Translations under genes and position numbers: made by a program | Shown here: positions 7,462 to 13,127 of the stretch, in pieces | Layout of the letters: the number at the start of each line of letters is the position of its first letter | Numbering within the stretch: the first letter of the stretch is position 1 | Assembly: GCA_030622395.1 (NCBI GenBank) | Contig: JAUXGF010000015.1 | Location: 1 to 13,127 of the forward strand | Reading direction: 5' to 3' | DNA from: Calditrichaceae bacterium | GTDB lineage: Bacteria; Calditrichota; Calditrichia; Calditrichales; Calditrichaceae | DNA: 13,127 nt | The notes under the pieces: generated by a model | The model's input: the letters and a program-made list of their open reading frames with translations, nothing else | Told to the model about the DNA's origin: nothing | Database searches by the model: none

Positions 7462-8783
7462 TTACTGAAACCTTAAGAAATGTATTTAAAATTGGAGAGC
7501 TGAGAAAGCGTATCCTGTTTACCTTAATGATATTAGCTATTGAACGTATTGGCACGCATATTGTTACCCCGGGGATTGACACAGCCGCTTTAACCGAAGG
7601 TTTTAGAGATTTACAGGATACCTTGTTCGGGCTTTATGACTTATTTGCAGGCGGGGCATTCAGCAAAGCCGCAATATTCGGTTTAGGCATTATGCCTTAT
7701 ATTAGCGCCTCTATTATAATCCAGCTCTTGGGCGCTGTAATTCCATTTTTCCAAAAATTGCAAAAAGAAGGCGAAGAAGGCCGGAAAAAAATTATGCAGT
7801 ATACCCGCTATGGCACTCTTGGTATTTCTGCTATGCAGGCTTTCGGCGTAGCCATCTTTTTACAAAGTATACAGTTGCCTGACGGCAGATTAGCCGTACC
7901 CAACCCCGGGATGGCATTTCAGCTAATGACTATGATCTCAATGACGGCTGGCACAATGCTCATTATGTGGCTGGGTGAACAAATAGATGACCGCGGTATT
8001 GGGAATGGTATATCGCTGATAATTTTTATAGGTATAATTTCACGGCTTCCGGCGGCGATTACTGATGAATGGGTTCAGTTTACAGCCGGGCAAAGAGGGT
8101 TGCTTGCTGAATTTATGCTGATTGGACTGGCGTTAGCCATAATTTATTTTGTAGTGCTTTTAACGCAGGGCACGAGAAAAATACCGGTCCAATATGCCAA
8201 ACGGGTTGTTGGCAGGAAAGTTTACGGCGGCGTTAATACACATTTTCCAATGAGAGTTAATACTGCCGGGGTTATGCCCATTATATTTGCCCAGGCGATT
8301 ATGTTTGTGCCTTCAACGGCATTATCATTTTTCCCGGACAGCGAATTTTTTATGGCGATGAGAGGTTACTTCTCAATGGATTCATGGGTTTATTGGATTA
8401 TATATGGGGTAGTGATAGTTTTCTTTACTTATTTTTATACAGCTATTGCATTAAATCCTGTAGAAGTAGCGGATAATTTAAAGAAGCAGGGCGGCTTTAT
8501 TCCCGGAGTAAGACCCGGGAGAAAGACATCTGAATTTTTAGATAATATTTTAACTAAAATTACCTTGCCGGCGTCTATTTTTTTAGCCGTCGTTGCAATT
8601 ATTCCGGCAATGCTGGCAAAATGGTTCCAAATCCCTTACAGCCTGGCTTCATTTTTTGGCGGCACAGGATTGTTAATTATTGTCGGCGTGGCGTTAGATT
8701 TCTTGCAGCAAGTCGAGTCTCATTTATTTATGCGTCACTATGACGGCTTTATGAAGTCCGGTAAAATTAGAGGAAGAAGATAG
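7458..8783 (+). CDS. secY: Preprotein translocase subunit SecY
   Basis: SecY is the channel subunit of the Sec translocon in the inner membrane and works with SecE, SecG and SecA or the ribosome. The 441 residues match the family. Ten membrane spans can be placed by hydrophobicity at roughly 18-36, 70-92, 117-137, 151-173, 181-200, 214-236, 268-288, 312-334, 366-388 and 397-417. The plug region is near 58-70 (LYDLFAGGAFSK). Family motifs are GLGIMPYISASIIIQ (75-89), DRGIGNGISL (178-187) and TAGVMPIIFAQ (269-279). The cytosolic loop GFIPGVRPG contains R352, equivalent to E. coli R357, which is needed for SecA function. The C-terminus ends HYDGFMKSGKIRGRR, as in many FCB-group SecY. The ATG overlaps the rplO stop by 4 nt. 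Its SD (AGGAGG at 7437-7442) is 15 nt away, so coupling to rplO is likely. Confidence 0.99.
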   Translation: MITETLRNVFKIGELRKRILFTLMILAIERIGTHIVTPGIDTAALTEGFRDLQDTLFGLYDLFAGGAFSKAAIFGLGIMPYISASIIIQLLGAVIPFFQKLQKEGEEGRKKIMQYTRYGTLGISAMQAFGVAIFLQSIQLPDGRLAVPNPGMAFQLMTMISMTAGTMLIMWLGEQIDDRGIGNGISLIIFIGIISRLPAAITDEWVQFTAGQRGLLAEFMLIGLALAIIYFVVLLTQGTRKIPVQYAKRVVGRKVYGGVNTHFPMRVNTAGVMPIIFAQAIMFVPSTALSFFPDSEFFMAMRGYFSMDSWVYWIIYGVVIVFFTYFYTAIALNPVEVADNLKKQGGFIPGVRPGRKTSEFLDNILTKITLPASIFLAVVAIIPAMLAKWFQIPYSLASFFGGTGLLIIVGVALDFLQQVESHLFMRHYDGFMKSGKIRGRR

Positions 8784-8792
8784 CCTTTTACA

Positions 8793-9542
8793 ATGATTTA
8801 TATTAAAAATGAAAAAGAAATCGACTATATTGAAAAAAGTAATATTATAGTTGCTGAAACGCTTCAGTTCATTGAAAATTTTATTGAACCCGGTATCGAC
8901 ACCAAAACGTTAAGCAGAGAAGCGGAAAATTATATTTTAAGCAAGCAAGCCAGACCGGCTTTTAAAGGCTTGTATGGATTCCCGGGGGCTATATGCATTT
9001 CCGTTAATGATGAGGTTGTTCATGGGATTCCTGGAGACCGTATTCTTAAAGACGGAGATATTGTAGGAATTGATATCGGCGTTGAGAAAAATGACTATTA
9101 TGGCGATGGCGCGCGGACTTATTTAGTCGGGGATGTAAAACCGGATATAATAAAACTATGCCGCGTAACAGAGGAAAGTTTAGAACTCGGCGTAGAACAA
9201 TGCCGCGCAGGTAACCGGGTAGGCGATATATCGGCGGCTGTTCAAAATCATGCCGAAAATCATGGCTATTCAGTAGTTAGAGATTTAGTGGGGCATGGAG
9301 TCGGAATAAAGCCGCATGAAGACCCGCAAATACCGAATTATGGTCAAAAAGGAAAAGGTCCGCGTTTAAAAACGGGGATGGTTTTAGCAATCGAACCTAT
9401 GGTGAATTTGGGCGCGTACCAGGTTTATATTATGGATGATGACTGGACTATAAAAACAGTAGACGGGAAGCCATCGGCGCACTATGAATATTCGATTGCT
9501 ATTTTGAAAAGCGGTCCAAAAATATTAACAAGAACAGTATAA
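8793..9542 (+). CDS. map: Methionine aminopeptidase, type I
   Basis: This enzyme removes the initiator methionine from nascent proteins as they leave the exit tunnel and uses two divalent metal ions. The 249 residues fit the type I family, which has no insert in the catalytic domain. All five metal ligands are present: D94 (GIDIG), D105 (YGDGARTY), H168 (LVGHGVG), E201 (AIEPM) and E232 (HYEYS). The active-site histidines H77 (VVHGIPGD) and H175 (KPHEDP) are also there, equivalent to E. coli H79 and H178. No N-terminal SH3 or zinc extension exists. The nearest SD-like AGGA lies about 18 nt before the ATG inside secY's last codons, so translation probably depends on coupling to secY, whose stop is 9 nt away. 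The adenylate kinase gene that often lies between secY and map is absent. Confidence 0.98.
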   Translation: MIYIKNEKEIDYIEKSNIIVAETLQFIENFIEPGIDTKTLSREAENYILSKQARPAFKGLYGFPGAICISVNDEVVHGIPGDRILKDGDIVGIDIGVEKNDYYGDGARTYLVGDVKPDIIKLCRVTEESLELGVEQCRAGNRVGDISAAVQNHAENHGYSVVRDLVGHGVGIKPHEDPQIPNYGQKGKGPRLKTGMVLAIEPMVNLGAYQVYIMDDDWTIKTVDGKPSAHYEYSIAILKSGPKILTRTV

Positions 9543-9553
9543 AGGATATTATT

Positions 9554-9775
9554 TTGGCAAAAAAGCAAGAGGCAATCCGTGTTGACGGAGTGATCAAAGA
9601 AACATTGCCGAATGCTTCTTTTATTGTCACCCTGGAAAACGGGCATGAAGTGCTTGCATATATTTCGGGCAAGATGCGTATGCACTTTATTAAAATACTT
9701 CCAGGCGATAAAGTAAGCCTTGAATTGTCACCGTATGATCTGACGCGAGGTCGGATAGTTTATAGATATAAATAA
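9554..9775 (+). CDS. infA: Translation initiation factor IF-1 (TTG start)
   Basis: IF-1 is a small OB-fold (S1-like) protein that blocks the A site during initiation and aids IF-2 and IF-3. The 73 residues match the family (about 72). Conserved parts are [25 protein letters not shown] in overlapping view (about 6-30), then [20 protein letters not shown] (39-58), and the ending [15 protein letters not shown]. The start is TTG with AAAGGA at 9541-9546, 7 nt upstream and overlapping the map stop. The N-terminal MAKKQEAI fits the usual IF-1 start, so TTG is preferred. Confidence 0.98.
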   Translation: MAKKQEAIRVDGVIKETLPNASFIVTLENGHEVLAYISGKMRMHFIKILPGDKVSLELSPYDLTRGRIVYRYK

Positions 9776-9790
9776 TGTGAAGGATATAAG

Positions 9791-9907
9791 ATGAAAGTGC
9801 GGTCATCAGTAAAAAAAATGTGCGATGGATGTAAAATTATTCGTCGTAAAGGTGTTGTAAGAGTGATTTGTAGTAAAAACCCTAAACACAAACAGCGTCA
9901 AGGGTAA
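9791..9907 (+). CDS. rpmJ: 50S ribosomal protein L36, zinc-binding form
   Basis: L36 is the smallest ribosomal protein and stabilises 23S rRNA near the factor-binding side. The gene has 38 codons and ends TAA at 9905-9907. The product begins [11 protein letters not shown], and the zinc motif CxxC-x12-C-x5-H is formed by C11, C14, C27 and H33 (CDGC, then VIC, then PKHK). It ends KQRQG, the typical close. All zinc ligands are present, so it is the Cys-containing form. AAGGA at 9780-9784 lies 6 nt upstream of the ATG. Its place between infA and rpsM is the standard one. It is shorter than most gene-length cut-offs, so automated calls may miss it. Confidence 0.98.
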   Translation: MKVRSSVKKMCDGCKIIRRKGVVRVICSKNPKHKQRQG

Positions 9908-9919
9908 TTGTATAGAATT

Positions 9920-9925
9920 AGGAGG
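9920..9925 (+). promoter_or_regulatory. Consensus Shine-Dalgarno for the rpsM TTG start
   Basis: AGGAGG, the full consensus, lies 5 nt before the TTG at 9931. It fits the pattern seen for the other TTG genes here, where a weak start codon is paired with a strong SD. Confidence 0.8.
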
Positions 9926-9930
9926 CAGAT

Positions 9931-10302
9931 TTGGCTCGTATTACAGGCGTAGATTTACCTAAAAATAAACGGGTAGTAATAGGATTAACTTATATTTATG
10001 GAATTGGCAAGCCGTCCGCAGAGAAAATTTGCGCGGATGCTAATGTTGATGTAAATACGAGAGTTAATCAACTAAAAGAAGACGAAGTTAAAAGAATTCG
10101 AACCATCATCCAGAATGAATATAAAGTTGAAGGCGCTTTGAAAGCCGAAATCAATATGAATATTAAGCGTTTGATGGATATAAATTCTGTAAGAGGATAT
10201 CGTCATCACCGTGGATTGCCGGTTCATGGTCAACGTACAAAGACAAATGCACGTACGCGTAAGGGACGCAAGCGGCTGGTTGGCGGGAAAAAGAAAAAAT
10301 AA
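9931..10302 (+). CDS. rpsM: 30S ribosomal protein S13 (TTG start)
   Basis: S13 lies in the head of the small subunit, contacts L5 across a bridge and touches P-site tRNA with its basic C-terminal tail. The 123-residue product has the family opening [15 protein letters not shown] and the helix-two-turn-helix fold with [11 protein letters not shown] near 25-35. The strong signature [27 protein letters not shown] is read in overlapping pieces at about 88-114. The tail [12 protein letters not shown] is basic, as expected. The TTG start at 9931 has AGGAGG (9920-9925) 5 nt upstream. It is the first gene of the alpha block, but only 23 nt separate it from rpmJ. Confidence 0.99.
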   Translation: MARITGVDLPKNKRVVIGLTYIYGIGKPSAEKICADANVDVNTRVNQLKEDEVKRIRTIIQNEYKVEGALKAEINMNIKRLMDINSVRGYRHHRGLPVHGQRTKTNARTRKGRKRLVGGKKKK

Positions 10303-10326
10303 ATACAATAATTTAGGAGACGTGAT

Positions 10327-10719
10327 TTGGCTTCAGCGAAAAAACGTACAAAGGTTAAAAAGAAAGAACGTGTCGAGCCACATGGGAAAGCGCATATAAA
10401 GTCGACATTTAATAATACGATTATATCACTAACCGATAACTATGGCAATACTATATCGTGGGCTTCCGCCGGTAAAGTAGGGTTTAAAGGATCCAGGAAA
10501 AATACACCTTTTGCAGCTCAGATTGCAGGAGAAAATGCAGCGAAAATTGCAAAAGATATGGGATTGAGAACCATTGATGTAGAAGTAAAAGGGCCAGGCT
10601 CAGGACGCGAAGCGGCAATTAAATCTTTGCAAGCCGCAGGATTGGAAATAGTATCTATTAAGGATATCACGCCAATTCCGCATAATGGATGCCGTCCGCC
10701 TAAAAGAAGACGCGTATAA
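10327..10719 (+). CDS. rpsK: 30S ribosomal protein S11 (TTG start)
   Basis: S11 lies on the platform of the small subunit and contacts the E-site codon region. The 130 residues match the family. Conserved segments are [18 protein letters not shown] (about 20-37), [19 protein letters not shown] (about 47-65) and [16 protein letters not shown] (about 88-103). The ending is [18 protein letters not shown]. The HNG motif includes N120, equivalent to the E. coli Asn119 known to form isoaspartate; whether it does so here is unknown. The start is TTG with AGGAG (10315-10319), 7 nt upstream. Confidence 0.99.
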   Translation: MASAKKRTKVKKKERVEPHGKAHIKSTFNNTIISLTDNYGNTISWASAGKVGFKGSRKNTPFAAQIAGENAAKIAKDMGLRTIDVEVKGPGSGREAAIKSLQAAGLEIVSIKDITPIPHNGCRPPKRRRV

Positions 10720-10741
10720 CTGAATAATTGGAGTTTTATAA

Positions 10742-11356
10742 ATGGGGAAATATACCGGACCTAAAGGAAAAATTGTTCGAAAATTTGGCGAAAATATTTT
10801 TGGCAATCCAAAATATGATAAGCTTTTAAATAAAAAACCATATCCTCCCGGACAACACGGTTTATCACGCAGAAAATTAAGTGATTATGCTATGCAATTG
10901 CGGGAAAAGCAAAAACTTAAGTATATGTATGGTTTATTAGAAAAACAATTCCGTCTTTATTTTAAAAAGGCGGAACGGATGAAGGGAATCACCGGCGAAA
11001 ATCTTCTTCAATTATTAGAAAGCCGTTTAGATAACACTGTATATAGATTAGGCTTTGCCGTTACACGCATGCAGTCAAGACAAATGGTATTGCATCGTCA
11101 TATCACGGTTAACGATCAGATTGTTAATATCCCTTCATATATATTAAAAATCGGCGATGTTATTCAGGTAAGGGAGAAAAGCAGACGGCATGCAATGTTT
11201 CATGACGCTTTAAAAAAGGTGCGCGCTGAAAAAATATATCCTTGGCTAAATCTTGATAAAGCGCAGTTGTCTGGGACATTCCTCGAAAAACCTCAACGCG
11301 TAGATATCCCTGTTAATGTACAGGAAAATATGATTGTTGAGTTGTATTCTAAATAA
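10742..11356 (+). CDS. rpsD: 30S ribosomal protein S4, Cys-free form
   Basis: S4 starts assembly of the 16S 5' domain, influences accuracy together with S5 and, in E. coli, represses the alpha operon. The 204 residues match the family (about 200-208). The N-terminal segment MGKYTGPKGKIVRKFGENIF, then YPPGQHGLSRRKLSDYAMQLREKQKLKYMYGL in overlapping view, has no zinc Cys at all, so this is the C-minus form. The S4 RNA-binding domain is near residues 95-155 (SRLDNTVYRLGFAVTRMQSRQMVLHRHITVN in pieces, then GDVIQVREKS). GGAG at about 10730-10733 precedes the ATG at 10742. Confidence 0.99.
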   Translation: MGKYTGPKGKIVRKFGENIFGNPKYDKLLNKKPYPPGQHGLSRRKLSDYAMQLREKQKLKYMYGLLEKQFRLYFKKAERMKGITGENLLQLLESRLDNTVYRLGFAVTRMQSRQMVLHRHITVNDQIVNIPSYILKIGDVIQVREKSRRHAMFHDALKKVRAEKIYPWLNLDKAQLSGTFLEKPQRVDIPVNVQENMIVELYSK

Positions 11357-11378
11357 TATCAACCTGAAAATAAATGAG

Positions 11379-11385
11379 TAGGTGA
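11379..11385 (+). promoter_or_regulatory. Shine-Dalgarno that decides the rpoA start
   Basis: TAGGTGA matches the 3' part of the SD consensus and sits about 5 nt (from the AGG) before the ATG at 11388. The competing GTG at 11382 is embedded in it, so it would have to use a weak upstream site. Start at 11388 is favoured. Confidence 0.7.
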
Positions 11386-11387
11386 AT

Positions 11388-12374
11388 ATGAGTTGGACCA
11401 ATTTACAAATGCCGGAGAGAATCGAAGTTGATGAAGCGACTTATTCGAATACGTTTGGGCGGTTTTATGTTCAACCGTTAGAAAAAGGTTTTGGCGTAAC
11501 TATCGGTAATATGTTCCGGAGGGTGTTGCTTTCTTCTTTGCAAGGCGCTGCGATATCGGCGTTCAGAATTAATAATATTCAACATGAATTTTCAACATTG
11601 CCCGGCGTTCTTGAGGATTTACCTGAGATCATTTTAAATTTAAAACAATTAAATATAAAGCTTTTAAATAAAAGACCTGATAAAGTAAATATTCATCTAA
11701 AAGGTCCAATTGAATTTACAGGCGGGGTTGTACAAGAACATACGAATGATTTTGAAGTATTAAATCCCGATTTGCATATAGCCACTTTAAATGAAAACGC
11801 TGATATTGAAATTGAATTAAGAATTGGGCGCGGGCGCGGATATGCAACAGCGGAAGAAAATAAAGAAGCAGATCAGCCTATCGGCGTAATTCCAATTGAC
11901 TCGATTTATTCTCCTGTATTAAACGTGAAATATTTAGTTGAAAATACACGGGTCGGGCAAAGAACTGATTTTGAGAAGATAATCCTTGAAATTGAAACAG
12001 ACGGCAGTATTACGCCGGATGACGCATTAACTTACAGCGGGAAAATACTAAGGGATCATATACAATTGTTTATTAATTTTGACATTGATACGGAAGAAGA
12101 GGAAGCAACGGAGATTGATGAGGAAACCCTGCGCATTAAAAAACTGCTTAAAATGAGCGTCGATGAACTGGAACTCTCGGTTAGATCTCATAATTGTTTA
12201 AAAGCGGCTGATATTCATTCAATCGGAGACCTAGTTAAAAGAGATGAACAAGAGATGTTGAAATTTAAAAACTTTGGACGCAAATCATTAATGGAATTAG
12301 GAAAAATATTGGAAGAACGGGGACTTCATTTTGGGATGAGTGTTGAAAAGTATCTTAAACCGGAAGAAAAATAA
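11388..12374 (+). CDS. rpoA: DNA-directed RNA polymerase subunit alpha
   Basis: The alpha subunit dimerises to nucleate RNA polymerase assembly, and its C-terminal domain binds UP elements and activators. I choose the ATG at 11388 (328 residues, MSWTNLQMPERIEV). The longest frame begins with a GTG at 11382, but that codon lies inside the likely SD (AGGTGA, 11380-11385). The N-terminal domain has the dimerisation motif PLEKGFGVTIGNMFRRVLLSSLQG (pieces at about 30-53) and the conserved FSTLPGVLEDLPEIILNLK. An acidic linker (DIDTEEEEATEIDEE) leads to the C-terminal domain, which includes ELSVRSHNCLKAADIHSIGDL. R266 is equivalent to E. coli R265, the UP-element contact. The GRKSLMELG helix-hairpin-helix and a short KYLKPEEK tail follow. 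The alpha block order rpsD-rpoA-rplQ is standard. Confidence 0.98.
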   Translation: MSWTNLQMPERIEVDEATYSNTFGRFYVQPLEKGFGVTIGNMFRRVLLSSLQGAAISAFRINNIQHEFSTLPGVLEDLPEIILNLKQLNIKLLNKRPDKVNIHLKGPIEFTGGVVQEHTNDFEVLNPDLHIATLNENADIEIELRIGRGRGYATAEENKEADQPIGVIPIDSIYSPVLNVKYLVENTRVGQRTDFEKIILEIETDGSITPDDALTYSGKILRDHIQLFINFDIDTEEEEATEIDEETLRIKKLLKMSVDELELSVRSHNCLKAADIHSIGDLVKRDEQEMLKFKNFGRKSLMELGKILEERGLHFGMSVEKYLKPEEK

Positions 12375-12404
12375 ACAGCATAGATTAAATTAAGGATAGT
12401 CAGG

Positions 12405-12938
12405 ATGCGACATAAGAAAAAGGGCACACATTTAGGCAGAACAACCAGTCATAAAAAAGCATTAATGCGTAATTTAAGCGCTCAGGTTATTGAACATAAA
12501 GAAATTAAAACAACCGTTGCAAAAGCAAAAGAATTAAGACACTATGTTGAACGATTAATTACTTATGGTAAAAAAGGTACGCTGCATCATAGAAGACTGG
12601 CTTTTAAATTTTTGCAGAATAAATATGCTGTTACAAGTCTTTTCGACGAGATCGCCCCTACTTTTGCAGATCGTAACGGGGGCTATACTCGAATAATTAA
12701 ATTAGGCAACCGCAAGGGAGACGCCGCGCCGTTATCAATTTTTCAATTAGTCGGGTTTGAAAAAGTTAGTGAAAAACCTAAAGCAAAAGACGGTAAAAAA
12801 GAATCTAAAAAGAAAGAAGAGAAAGCGGTTGGAGAGGCTGCGCCGGAAGTAAAGGAAAAGAAGGAAGAAAACAAGCCTGTTGAACCGGAAAAAGAAGAAC
12901 CTGAAACGCCAAAGGAAGGTTCGGAAGAAAAAGAATAA
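12405..12938 (+). CDS. rplQ: 50S ribosomal protein L17 with long charged C-terminal tail
   Basis: L17 binds 23S rRNA near the exit tunnel's outer rim. The first 119 residues are the usual family core: MRHKKKGTHLGRTTSHKKAL (1-20), MRNLSAQVIEHKEIKTTVAKAKELR in pieces (21-45), LITYGKKGTLHHRRLAF (51-67) and the ending YTRIIKLGNRKGDAAPLSIFQLVGF (94-118). The rest, residues about 120-177, is a 58-residue low-complexity tail of Lys, Glu, Pro and Ala with no aromatic residue and no hydrophobic core, so it is probably disordered. Such tails occur in L17 of Bacteroidetes and relatives but vary greatly in sequence. AAGGAT (12392-12397) is the SD. It is the last gene of the transcript and is followed 14 nt later by the terminator stem. 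Confidence 0.97.
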   Translation: MRHKKKGTHLGRTTSHKKALMRNLSAQVIEHKEIKTTVAKAKELRHYVERLITYGKKGTLHHRRLAFKFLQNKYAVTSLFDEIAPTFADRNGGYTRIIKLGNRKGDAAPLSIFQLVGFEKVSEKPKAKDGKKESKKKEEKAVGEAAPEVKEKKEENKPVEPEKEEPETPKEGSEEKE

Positions 12939-12952
12939 ATTTGATGATAAAT

Positions 12953-12988
12953 AAAAAAGCCGCCTCGAGTTTCAGGGCGGCTTTTTTT
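12953..12988 (+). terminator. Intrinsic terminator after rplQ
   Basis: GCCGCC (12959-12964) and GGCGGC (12976-12981) are perfect complements around an 11-nt loop, followed by seven T (12982-12988). Six A before the stem can pair with the T run, giving a stem of up to 12 bp. The A-run also gives a T-run on the other strand, so the hairpin could stop convergent transcription too. It ends the long + strand transcript, and I saw no comparable hairpin with a T-run in any gene gap upstream. Confidence 0.93.
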
Positions 12989-13127
12989 ATTTGGATATTA
13001 ATTAAATTATATACAGACTGCAATTATCTTTTACGTCATTTATGCCTTAATTATCAATATGTTACTAAAGTAGAAAATCTAAATTTAATTATTTATTTAA
13101 TAAATATTATCTTGCATTGCTTAAAGA
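12989..13127. other. AT-rich intergenic end of window, no gene seen
   Basis: These 139 nt after the terminator hold no convincing coding frame on either strand and no tRNA-like fold. The stretch is strongly AT-rich and contains one inverted repeat with 8-base arms (13090-13106). A TTGCAT near 13113 could be the -35 box of a downstream promoter, but no partner -10 box is visible before the sequence ends, so I do not call one. Confidence 0.6.

Noticed and set aside
10211..10399. Forward frame bridging rpsM and rpsK
   Set aside because: It is an out-of-frame reading of the S13 C-terminus and S11 N-terminus, with no SD of its own and no known domain.
11374..11385. Three-codon frame (MSR then stop) before rpoA
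   Set aside because: Its last bases are the likely rpoA SD. No reason to think it is translated.
12805..13023. Antisense frame opposite the rplQ tail and terminator
   Set aside because: It is the Lys/Glu-rich tail read in reverse (Leu/Phe/Pro-rich) and it runs through the terminator hairpin.
12989..13127. Promoter in the distal intergenic stretch
   Set aside because: AT-rich text gives many weak -10-like strings, but no -35/-10 pair with proper spacing stands out, and the downstream gene is outside the window.
1..13127. Mobile elements, CRISPR arrays, tRNA or rRNA genes, horizontally acquired islands
   Set aside because: None was seen. The window is filled by conserved cluster genes in standard order, with no direct repeats, transposase-like frames or compositional break.

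Overview
This window is the core of a bacterial S10-spc-alpha ribosomal protein supercluster, read entirely from the + strand. It holds 27 protein genes. The first, rplW, has lost its start at the left edge; the other 26 are complete and intact, with no frameshifts or internal stops. The order is rplW-rplB-rpsS-rplV-rpsC-rplP-rpmC-rpsQ (end of the S10 block), rplN-rplX-rplE-rpsN-rpsH-rplF-rplR-rpsE-rpmD-rplO-secY (spc block), map-infA-rpmJ, then rpsM-rpsK-rpsD-rpoA-rplQ (alpha block). Gaps are 7 to 31 nt, rplO and secY overlap by 4 nt, and no terminator or leader-sized gap appears before a strong intrinsic terminator at 12953-12988, just after rplQ. The simplest reading is one long transcript, or promoters hidden inside coding sequence. 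The last 139 nt are AT-rich and hold no gene.

Organism: the DNA is AT-rich by eye. The secY-map-infA-rpmJ order without adk, an L2 with HPM instead of the E. coli HPH at the active-site loop, and a long charged C-terminal tail on L17 all recall the Fibrobacteres-Chlorobi-Bacteroidetes (FCB) superphylum. Against Bacteroidetes proper, almost every gene has a good Shine-Dalgarno (SD) sequence, which most Bacteroidetes lack. A less-studied FCB lineage such as Ignavibacteria, Marinimicrobia or a relative is my best guess. It is an inference from remembered family features, not a search result.

Function: 23 genes encode ribosomal proteins of both subunits. The others are SecY (protein-export channel), methionine aminopeptidase (trims the starting Met as nascent chains emerge), IF-1 (initiation) and the RNA polymerase alpha subunit. 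The cluster thus links building the ribosome, starting translation, processing and exporting nascent proteins, and transcription.

Points of note: seven of the 26 visible starts are non-ATG (five TTG, two GTG), each with an SD; rplE and rpoA are best started two codons inside the longest open frame; rpmJ (38 codons) is easily missed; S14, L24 and L36 carry Cys zinc motifs whereas S4 does not. I found no new biological system. This is a well-conserved housekeeping region and the findings are refinements.
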